A stretch of DNA of 44,119 nucleotides, from assembly GCA_021784535.1 (NCBI GenBank), contig JAJYHW010000085.1:1-44119 (forward strand), read 5' to 3'. Origin of the DNA: a bacterium. GTDB lineage: Bacteria > Patescibacteriota > Microgenomatia > Levybacterales > UBA12049. The position numbers and the translations under genes are program-made. Shown here one piece after another: positions 22,158-28,360 of the stretch (within the stretch, counting starts at the first letter, position 1; each line of letters opens with the position of its first letter). A model generated the notes under the pieces. It searched no databases, was not told the DNA's origin, and was given only the letters and a program-made list of their open reading frames with translations.

Positions 22158-24299
22158 ATGGACAATAATCAAGTTCCTGATTTCCTTAAGCCGGTAACGC
22201 CGGATGAGGCACTGAAGAAGTTTACGCTAAATCTCACCGACACTGCTCGGTCTGGTAAGATTGATCCTGTCATAGGCCGTGAGGTTGAAATTCGTCGGGT
22301 GATGGAGATTTTGTCACGCCGGACAAAGAATAATCCTGTCCTTATCGGTGACCCTGGAGTCGGGAAAACTGCGATTGTTGAAGGACTTGCTCAGAAAATT
22401 GTTGAAAAATCGGTACCGACTCCCCTGCGGGATAAAGAAGTTATTGTTCTTGATTTTGCATTACTTTTGGCAGGTGCCAAATTCCGTGGTGAATTTGAAG
22501 AACGACTCAAAGGCGTTATCAAGGCAGTTGAAGAAGCTGAGGGCAAATACATTATGTTTATCGATGAGCTGCATACGCTGGTAGGCGGAGGTGCGGCAGA
22601 AGGATCTTCTGATGCTGCGAATATTCTTAAACCAGCGCTTGCTCGAGGAACGCTTCGCATGATTGGAGCGACGACAGTTAATGAATACCGTAAATATATA
22701 GAAAAGGATCCCGCGCTTGCCCGACGGTTTCAGCAAGTACTTATTGATGAGCCGACAATTGAAGATAGTATTGCAATTCTTCGCGGTATCAAAGAAAAAT
22801 ATGAATTACATCATGGTATCCGTATCACTGATGATGCACTAATTGCAGCGGTAAGGCTATCCGCTCAGTATATCCCACAGCGATTTCTTCCCGACAAAGC
22901 AATAGACTTGATAGATGAAGCAGCAGCGGCAATCAAAATTGAAACTGAAAGTATGCCGGCAGAGCTTGATGGGCTCAAGCGTAAAATTATGCAGCTTGAG
23001 ATTGAATTGGCTGCTCTCAAACGCGAAAAGACTGAGGTTGCAAAATCCCGGAAAGCACAGCAGGAAGAACAATTGAAACAATTACAGGAGGAAGCTGCAG
23101 TGATTGAACAGCGCTGGAACGAACAAAAAGATCTCATTCAAAAAATTCAGGAGATTCGTGCGAAGATTGACGGATATCGTATTGAACTTGATAAGGCGGA
23201 GCGTGATGTTGATTTGCAAAAAGCTGCAGAGATTAAATACGGCAAAATTCCTGAGCTTGAGAAAAAACTGCAGGAATTGCAGGCTGTGTGGGATAAAATT
23301 CCGACTGAAGCGCGTGTTCTTCGTGAAGAAGTTGATGATGATGATATTGCGCGGGTTGTCTCCCGTTGGACTGGTATTCCCGCAACCCGTATTCTTTCAG
23401 CTGAATCTGATCGACTTCTCCGTCTTGAAGAAGAACTCAAATCATATGTCGTTGGTCAGAATGAAGCGACTTCTGTCGTTTCACGCGCTATCAGACGGTC
23501 GCGTTCTGGTTTGGGAGGTCGGGATAAGCCAATCGGTTCATTTCTTTTCATGGGGCCGACCGGTGTTGGTAAAACAGAAACTGCCAAGGCGCTTGCTCGT
23601 ATACTTTTTAACGATGAGCACGCAATGACGCGGATTGATATGAGTGAATATATGGAATCTCATGCAGTTGCACGGTTGATTGGCGCTCCTCCCGGTTATA
23701 TCGGATATGATGAAGGAGGGCAATTAACTGAAGCGGTGAAGCGTCGTCCCTATTCTGTGATACTTTTAGATGAGATTGAAAAAGCTCATCCGCAAGTTTT
23801 TAATATTTTTCTACAGATTTTTGACGATGGCAGATTGACTGACAGCAAAGGTATGACAGTGGATTTTCGCAATACGATTATTATCATGACAAGTAATCTC
23901 GGTTCGGCAGAAATTCGGGAAGCGAAAAATAAAGAAGACGCACAAAGGAAAGCATGGGGTATATTGCACGAACATTTCAAGCCTGAGTTTCTTAACCGGC
24001 TTGATTCGGTGGTGATCTATAATCCTCTTTCACCGAAAGAATTATTTAGAATTGCAGAGCAACAGCTTGGTTTGGTTAGAGATAGATTGGCGGAAAATGG
24101 GGTTTCTTTGAAAATAACAGATGATCTGGCGATGTATTTTGCAGAAATCGGATATGATCCTGTTTTCGGCGCACGTCCTTTGAAGCGTGCAATTGAAGAA
24201 AAGCTGGTGGATGAGATCGCTATGAGAATTATAGAAGGCACAGTCAGGCCAGGCGATACGATTGAACCTAAGGTGAAAGACGGGAAGATATTATTATAA
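22158..24299 (+). CDS. clpB: ClpB-type disaggregase lacking the N-terminal domain
   Basis: 713 residues, against about 860 for full ClpB. The two Clp_N repeats are absent and the protein starts just ahead of the first AAA+ domain. Walker A sites are GDPGVGKT (64-71) and GPTGVGKT (about 465-472); both Walker B sites (MFIDELH and ILLDEIE), the arginine-finger regions and the C-terminal D2 small domain (GYDPVFGARPLKRAIEE) are intact. A coiled-coil middle domain at about 265-385 marks it as ClpB rather than ClpA or ClpC. It should unfold aggregates with DnaK. The strong leaderless promoter sits directly upstream, so the missing N-domain is not a start error. Confidence 0.93.
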   Translation: MDNNQVPDFLKPVTPDEALKKFTLNLTDTARSGKIDPVIGREVEIRRVMEILSRRTKNNPVLIGDPGVGKTAIVEGLAQKIVEKSVPTPLRDKEVIVLDFALLLAGAKFRGEFEERLKGVIKAVEEAEGKYIMFIDELHTLVGGGAAEGSSDAANILKPALARGTLRMIGATTVNEYRKYIEKDPALARRFQQVLIDEPTIEDSIAILRGIKEKYELHHGIRITDDALIAAVRLSAQYIPQRFLPDKAIDLIDEAAAAIKIETESMPAELDGLKRKIMQLEIELAALKREKTEVAKSRKAQQEEQLKQLQEEAAVIEQRWNEQKDLIQKIQEIRAKIDGYRIELDKAERDVDLQKAAEIKYGKIPELEKKLQELQAVWDKIPTEARVLREEVDDDDIARVVSRWTGIPATRILSAESDRLLRLEEELKSYVVGQNEATSVVSRAIRRSRSGLGGRDKPIGSFLFMGPTGVGKTETAKALARILFNDEHAMTRIDMSEYMESHAVARLIGAPPGYIGYDEGGQLTEAVKRRPYSVILLDEIEKAHPQVFNIFLQIFDDGRLTDSKGMTVDFRNTIIIMTSNLGSAEIREAKNKEDAQRKAWGILHEHFKPEFLNRLDSVVIYNPLSPKELFRIAEQQLGLVRDRLAENGVSLKITDDLAMYFAEIGYDPVFGARPLKRAIEEKLVDEIAMRIIEGTVRPGDTIEPKVKDGKILL

Positions 24300-24456
24300 A
24301 GTTTCTAAGATTAAGTTGAGTTTTTCTAATAGTCTTTTGTAAAAGATTCCTCAAGTTCTCCTCTGTCTATTCATTCATAATACGTAGGCTCAGCAGTCTT
24401 TCTATAAATTGTTTCCTTTTTGACAGAACACTCATGAGCTTTTTCTTAAAGCGCAA

Positions 24457-24927
24457 TTAAACAATTTTTAAAATTTTGTGCTCGACGAACTCGAAGCCTT
24501 TATATAGAAATTCCGCTACAAAAAATTCATGTTTTAAGAGTAAATCGAGGAAGATTTTGTCTCCTTCATACAAGTTTATATTTTGTATTTTATCCATATC
24601 CACCCACTTAAATTTCCCTTCTCTTCCATCCACAGGTTCTCCAGTAAAATCCGAAGATGTAAATAGGAACATGATATTATCATAATTTCCTGTATTTTGG
24701 GCGCGAAAATACAAAATCCCTTTTAAATCAACCGAATGAACAGTAATACTAGATTCTTCTTTGACTTCACGGATTGCTGCTTTTTCTACTTCTTCACTAA
24801 GTTCGACATGGCCACCAATAGGAAGATATACGCCCTTTTGGTGCATTTTGTCATTCTTTTTATCACGCACGAGAAAGAGGATGTTATTATCTTTGAGTAA
24901 ATAGACTCCGGTTGTTTGCTTTTTCAT
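24457..24927 (-). CDS. Nudix hydrolase
   Basis: 156 residues. The Nudix box GGHVELSEEVEKAAIREVKEE (split here: GHVELSE with REVKEES) is at about 37-58. Members cleave nucleoside diphosphates linked to another group, such as 8-oxo-dGTP or capped sugars; the substrate is not clear. The ATG at 24927 is 23 nt from the divergent RNase H gene, and the two share an overlapping -10 region. Confidence 0.9.
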   Translation of the reverse strand: MKKQTTGVYLLKDNNILFLVRDKKNDKMHQKGVYLPIGGHVELSEEVEKAAIREVKEESSITVHSVDLKGILYFRAQNTGNYDNIMFLFTSSDFTGEPVDGREGKFKWVDMDKIQNINLYEGDKIFLDLLLKHEFFVAEFLYKGFEFVEHKILKIV

Positions 24928-24933
24928 AGGTTT

Positions 24934-24943
24934 ATTGTATCAT
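24934..24943. promoter_or_regulatory. Overlapping divergent -10 boxes (Nudix / rnhA)
   Basis: Minus strand TACAAT (24939-24934) ends 6 nt before the Nudix ATG; plus strand TATCAT (24938-24943) ends 7 nt before the rnhA ATG. The boxes overlap by 2 bp in a 23-nt gap, so each -35 lies inside the opposite gene (TTGCTT at 24916-24921 for rnhA). Confidence 0.7.
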
Positions 24944-24950
24944 TTGCAGT

Positions 24951-25568
24951 ATGGAGGAGAAGAAGATATGTAGGAAATGCGGGAGGGTTCTTGAAATGCG
25001 CCGGACCAAACGTACTGCGGAGCAATCGCAAAAGCACTATTATTACACAGCATACTATTATTGTCCTCATTGCAATAAGTTATATCATGATGAAAAATTC
25101 AAAGTAATCAATGTGCAGACTGCTCCACTCCATTTTGGCTCTCTCTCTACAGATCCTAGCAGCTATGATGTAGAGATCTGGACTGATGGAGCATGTGTCG
25201 CAAATGGTACGTCTCGTGCAAAAGCAGCCTGGGCATTTGTCAGTGGTGAAACTGAAAGAGCAGATCGCGTAGAGGGTAAGCAGACAAACAATGTCGCTGA
25301 GGGATTGGCGATTTACCATGCCTTATCGTGGGCAGCTGAGAAAGGATACAAACGGATTTTACTCCATACAGACAGTCAGATTTCATTGTATAGCGTAAGA
25401 AAACCCGCAAATAAAGTGCGTGCGAATCGTGAGATATTTGAAAATATTGAAAAGGTGATTGCGGAGAATAAATTGCTTGTGGATTACAAGAAAGTGCTTG
25501 GTCATTCAGGCGATCCCAATAATGAGCGTGCCGATTCGCTGGCAAATGGATTGGCGGTGAAGGGTTGA
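24951..25568 (+). CDS. rnhA: RNase HI with N-terminal zinc ribbon
   Basis: 205 residues. Residues 1-50 form a zinc ribbon (Cys7, Cys10, Cys38, Cys41). Residues 72-205 are an RNase HI domain with the active set Asp79 (WTDGAC), Glu117 (NNVAEG), Asp141 (HTDSQ), His185 (GHSGD) and Asp195 (ERADSLA). It cuts RNA in RNA-DNA hybrids. The ribbon takes the place of the hybrid-binding domain seen in some RNases H and may help in substrate binding. It starts 7 nt after its -10 box. Confidence 0.9.
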   Translation: MEEKKICRKCGRVLEMRRTKRTAEQSQKHYYYTAYYYCPHCNKLYHDEKFKVINVQTAPLHFGSLSTDPSSYDVEIWTDGACVANGTSRAKAAWAFVSGETERADRVEGKQTNNVAEGLAIYHALSWAAEKGYKRILLHTDSQISLYSVRKPANKVRANREIFENIEKVIAENKLLVDYKKVLGHSGDPNNERADSLANGLAVKG

Positions 25569-25588
25569 CGTTTACTTTTTCACTTTCC

Positions 25589-25612
25589 GCTCGGCACAAA
25601 ATTTTTCTCCTC
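25589..25612 (+). repeat. AAAATTTTTC-type intergenic motif after rnhA
   Basis: CGCTCGGCACAAAATTTTTC, then TCC, lies 21 nt after the rnhA stop. It resembles the sequences at 14103, 14136 and 27224. Confidence 0.45.
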
Positions 25613-25627
25613 TTACTCATTTATGAC

Positions 25628-25656
25628 TTGCAATATATCTCTGAAAGCGGTATATT
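25628..25656 (+). promoter_or_regulatory. Promoter of sodN (leaderless type)
   Basis: TTGCAA (25628-25633), 17-nt spacer, TATATT (25651-25656), 6 nt to the ATG. No nickel-dependent operator is recognised. Confidence 0.75.
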
Positions 25657-25662
25657 ATTTTT

Positions 25663-26076
25663 ATGATCGCGGTTTCCTCGCTATTGCTAAAACTTCTTCC
25701 CACCCAAATAGCCTATGCTCATTGCGACCTTCCTTGTGGTGTCTATGATCCTGCTCAAGCGAGAATAGAGGCGGAAAGCGTCATGAAAATCATGGAGAAA
25801 TACGCAGGTCTTCATGAAGAAGAACAAAAATGGCGAGCAGTCTTCATCAAGGAGCAACGGGCAGAACTAGTCAAACACCATCTTTGGGTTTTGTGGACTG
25901 ATTATTTCAAGCCGGAGCATCTGGAGAAATTTCCGCACTTGCATGATCTTTTCTGGCGTGCAACCAAACAAGCAGGAGAGGCGAAAAAATCTGTTGATCC
26001 GGCCGTGGGTCAAAAACTGCTTGATCTTATTGATGAAATAGATAAAATTTTTAAAGAAACAAAGGCCACAAAGTAA
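25663..26076 (+). CDS. sodN: Nickel superoxide dismutase
   Basis: 137 residues. After a 19-residue leader ending AYA, the mature protein begins HCDLPCGVYDP, the nickel hook of Ni-SOD. His20, Cys21 and Cys25 are His1, Cys2 and Cys6 of the mature enzyme, which forms a four-helix hexamer and converts superoxide to oxygen and peroxide. The leader must be removed to free the His1 amine. Its hydrophobic character could also mean export. The maturation protease gene follows directly. Confidence 0.96.
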   Translation: MIAVSSLLLKLLPTQIAYAHCDLPCGVYDPAQARIEAESVMKIMEKYAGLHEEEQKWRAVFIKEQRAELVKHHLWVLWTDYFKPEHLEKFPHLHDLFWRATKQAGEAKKSVDPAVGQKLLDLIDEIDKIFKETKATK

Positions 26077-26079
26077 TTT

Positions 26080-26174
26080 ACAATTTTCATTTCTCAATTT
26101 TCAATCAAATCAACAATGATGTAATTTTAAAACTTTGAGAAATTGAAAATTTATTAAAAATTGAAAATTTAAAA
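26080..26174 (+). repeat. A+T-rich palindromic word repeat upstream of sodX
   Basis: Words CAATTTTCAATCAA (26095-26108) on the left and TTGAGAAATTGAAAATTT (from 26135) on the right form an imperfect inverted repeat. It shares its left word, followed by (A/G)TCA..AATG, with the repeat after sodX. Confidence 0.75.
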
Positions 26175-26501
26175 ATGTTTCAACAATTATTTCTTCTCCT
26201 CTCCCCTATTTATAAATATCAGATTTTCGGAAGTAGTATGCTGCCGACATTAAAGCCAGGAGATATGGTATTGGTAAATAGAATGAGCTATTTGTTTTTA
26301 TCACCAAAAATCAATGATATTGTCGCGGTTAAAGATCCACGGGAAGGCAAAGTACTGATAAAGCGGATTATGAAGATTGAAGGGAAGAGCTATTTTGTGC
26401 AAGGAGACAATAAAAACGCAAGCACAGATAGCAGGGTTTTTGGTATGATAGGAAGGATTAATATTATTGGGAAAGTTACTGATGTAAAATTTCCAATTTA
26501 A
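26175..26501 (+). CDS. sodX: Nickel-type superoxide dismutase maturation protease (S26 signal peptidase family)
   Basis: 108 residues, a very small S26 peptidase. IFGSSMLPTLKPGD (17-30) holds the catalytic Ser21 and VLIKRI (60-65) the catalytic Lys63; GDNKNASTDSR (77-87) is the conserved third box. No clear membrane segment beyond a hydrophobic N-terminus is seen. SodX-type peptidases beside sodN cut the Ni-SOD leader. The gene is bordered by two related A+T-rich repeats, the second of which supplies its last residues (VKFPI). Confidence 0.9.
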   Translation: MFQQLFLLLSPIYKYQIFGSSMLPTLKPGDMVLVNRMSYLFLSPKINDIVAVKDPREGKVLIKRIMKIEGKSYFVQGDNKNASTDSRVFGMIGRINIIGKVTDVKFPI

Positions 26502-26600
26502 AATTTTCAATTTTCAATCAAGTCATAATGTTTCAATTTTTTAACATTAGATTATTGGAAATTCAATGAAAATTAGAAATTAAGAATTGAAAATTGTTCT
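26490..26600 (+). repeat. A+T-rich palindromic word repeat downstream of sodX
   Basis: CAATTTTCAATCAA (26509-26522) is shared exactly with the repeat before sodX; the right part (TGGAAATTCAATGAAAAT, AATTGAAAATT) is roughly its complement. It fills the whole space to the methyltransferase start. Confidence 0.75.
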
Positions 26601-27128
26601 ATGCTTGTCTTAATTCTTATCTTACTTATTCTTGTTATTTTGTTATTTCTTTTGTCGATGCTTTGGCCGCCGGATAGTCCCTGGTCTCCATGGTGGCGAA
26701 CAACGCCAACGCTTGCGCGGCTTGAATGTAAGCTTGCGAAGATTAAAAAAGGAGATATTATTTATGATTTGGGATCAGGTGAAGGAACGGCACTTATCAT
26801 CGCGGCAAAGGAATTTGGTGCAACCGGTGTGGGTATAGAGATTGATCCATTCCGTGCCTGGTATGCCAAGCTTGCCGTTTGGCTAGCTGGAGTTGCGGAC
26901 AAGGTAATAATCAGAAGGGAAAATTTTTTTACTGTTGATATCTCAAAGGCTACAGTTGTTTTTCTCTATTTGACACCGAGAGCTCTTGTCGGTCTTCGTG
27001 AGAAGTTTTTCAAAGAATTGCGGCCAGGTACTCGCGTGGTTACATTTGTCTATCAGATGGATTTGCCTTTGTATGCCAAAGATGACAAGGCAGAAATGTA
27101 CGTCTACGAGATACCAAAGCGAAAGTAA
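26601..27128 (+). CDS. Membrane-anchored SAM-dependent methyltransferase
   Basis: 175 residues. One N-terminal membrane helix (2-21) is followed by a short Trp/Pro-rich stretch and a class I methyltransferase core: IIYDLGSGEGTALI (SAM-binding motif I), GVGIEIDP (acidic loop) and VVFLYLTP (motif IV-like). The domain is short and lacks a clear substrate part. Lipid or protein methylation at the membrane is possible. It follows sodX in the same direction behind a repeat. Confidence 0.85.
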   Translation: MLVLILILLILVILLFLLSMLWPPDSPWSPWWRTTPTLARLECKLAKIKKGDIIYDLGSGEGTALIIAAKEFGATGVGIEIDPFRAWYAKLAVWLAGVADKVIIRRENFFTVDISKATVVFLYLTPRALVGLREKFFKELRPGTRVVTFVYQMDLPLYAKDDKAEMYVYEIPKRK

Positions 27129-27214
27129 ATGAAGGAAAAGCATTCGTGCTTGGTATGAAAAATATTTTGTTTTCAATTCACACGATCTAATTTGGAAAAT
27201 AACAGAGGAGTTCA

Positions 27215-27250
27215 GATGAAAACGAAAATATTTTTGTACCTCGCTCGCAA
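27215..27250. repeat. GAAAA-ATTTTT motif between convergent genes
   Basis: GAAAATATTTTTGTACCTCG (27224-27243) and then CTCGCAAAG closely resemble 14136-14160 (GAAAAATTTTTATGCCTCG). Both lie just past the 3' end of a minus-strand gene. Confidence 0.5.
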
Positions 27251-27260
27251 AGAGAACGTT

Positions 27261-28328
27261 TTATTTTTTCATCCTCAAATACAACCATCTCAGTTTATCT
27301 GCTACTTTGTAGCCTTGATACGCAAGGGGATTGATGACAAGATCATAACTGCCGATGAACTCGACATGTTCGGGGCCGAATTTCCTTTTAAAATCATGAA
27401 AGCCAAACCACGAATCTTTTGGGTCAGGCTCAGAACTCATCGCTCCCCACATGTCAAATTTTTTTAAGCCCAGTTTTTTTCCGAATCGGATACCCTCCCA
27501 CATGGCCAGATTTGAATGCATGACATTGCGATGCTCGTTGCTGGATGCGCCGTAGGGATAATACAAGGTGTCATGAAAGACAAAAAAAAGCAGCGCAGTC
27601 AGCACTTTTTTTTCATAAGTTGCCGTGAACAGGTGTGAGGTAAGTTTGCTGGGGTCGACATCATGTGAGAATGTATGCCATTGCAGTTCGTGATAGTGTC
27701 TGGTGTGAGCATAAAATTTTTGACGTGCTGTTGTCTCTTGCATCAGGCGCCAATATGCTTCAAATGCTTTTTCCGTGTTGTCTTCCTTGACTTCTACAGC
27801 ATGTTTTTTGGCAACTTTGATATTGTAACGTGCTTTCGGGTGCATGCGAGTCAGCAATTCATCTTCAGATTTTGTGAGATCCAGGACAAAGGTATATTTG
27901 GTAAAGAGTGGATGCGCGGCTGGAGGTAATTTCCAATTTCCGATTTCCAGTTTCCAATTTATTATTTTCCTGCTTCCTGCTTCCTGTTTGCTGTTTCTAA
28001 AGACATTTGGTTCCAGTTGAATGAAGATGCAGTTCTCCTGTTTGCCAATTTTATATAATTCATTTATCAATTGCTCATCAGGCATCGTTCCTTTTGGTAG
28101 ATAACCGATGGTAAAATCGGTCTTTGGCAATTTGTGAATGGTGAGTTGAAATCCTGAAATGAGTTTTAGTCCTGAGCTCGTCGAAGGATTTTCATCAAAA
28201 AAACCACTTCGGATTACCTTGATTCCTTCTTTCTCGCGGAATTCTCCCCATTCATAACTTTGGAGAGGATGAGTGACAATAGCGTTATATGCTATTTTTT
28301 GCTTGGAAGTAATAGGCCGGATGTCCAT
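27261..28328 (-). CDS. FemAB-family peptidyltransferase (peptidoglycan bridge enzyme)
   Basis: 355 residues from ATG 28328, which a TAGAAT precedes by 6 nt. FemAB/FemX proteins use aminoacyl-tRNA to add residues to the lipid II side chain. The GNAT-like core is seen at about 150-340: ARYNIKVAKKHAVEV, YAHTRHYHEL, LFVFHDTLYYPYGASS, MWEGIRFGKKLGLKKFDMWG. Two repeat families have entered the frame: PSTSSG at about residues 49-54 and a KLEIGNWKL stretch at about 122-135. Both lie in the N-terminal half between conserved blocks. Confidence 0.87.
   Translation of the reverse strand: MDIRPITSKQKIAYNAIVTHPLQSYEWGEFREKEGIKVIRSGFFDENPSTSSGLKLISGFQLTIHKLPKTDFTIGYLPKGTMPDEQLINELYKIGKQENCIFIQLEPNVFRNSKQEAGSRKIINWKLEIGNWKLPPAAHPLFTKYTFVLDLTKSEDELLTRMHPKARYNIKVAKKHAVEVKEDNTEKAFEAYWRLMQETTARQKFYAHTRHYHELQWHTFSHDVDPSKLTSHLFTATYEKKVLTALLFFVFHDTLYYPYGASSNEHRNVMHSNLAMWEGIRFGKKLGLKKFDMWGAMSSEPDPKDSWFGFHDFKRKFGPEHVEFIGSYDLVINPLAYQGYKVADKLRWLYLRMKK
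27925..27995 (-). repeat. Period-7 repeat in frame in the femAB-like gene
   Basis: On the plus strand, variants of ATTTCCA with period 7 (AATTTCCAATTTCCGATTTC) are followed by variants of TTCCTGC. On the coding strand they read INWKLEIGNWKLPP. Confidence 0.7.
28171..28187 (-). repeat. CTTCGACGAGCTCAGG repeat in frame in the femAB-like gene
   Basis: CCTGAGCTCGTCGAAGG is a copy of the common CTTCGAC(A/G)AGCTCAGG palindromic repeat and is read as PSTSSG. Confidence 0.65.
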
Positions 28329-28334
28329 CACTTT

Positions 28335-28340
28335 ATTCTA
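28335..28340 (-). promoter_or_regulatory. -10 box of the femAB-like gene (leaderless type)
   Basis: TAGAAT on the minus strand, 6 nt before the ATG at 28328; it lies just past the end of uvrD. Confidence 0.6.
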
Positions 28341-28360
28341 TCAGATTCACCTTATTATTT

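Noticed and set aside
23104..23628. Plus-strand open frame of 174 codons in another frame
   Set aside because: Shadow of clpB; its Lys/Arg-rich composition without domain pattern is typical for out-of-frame reading.
27192..27467. Plus-strand open frame with GAGGAG before an ATG near 27216
   Set aside because: Most of it is antisense to the conserved end of the femAB-like gene; the peptide has no pattern, and the upstream part holds the GAAAA-ATTTTT motif.
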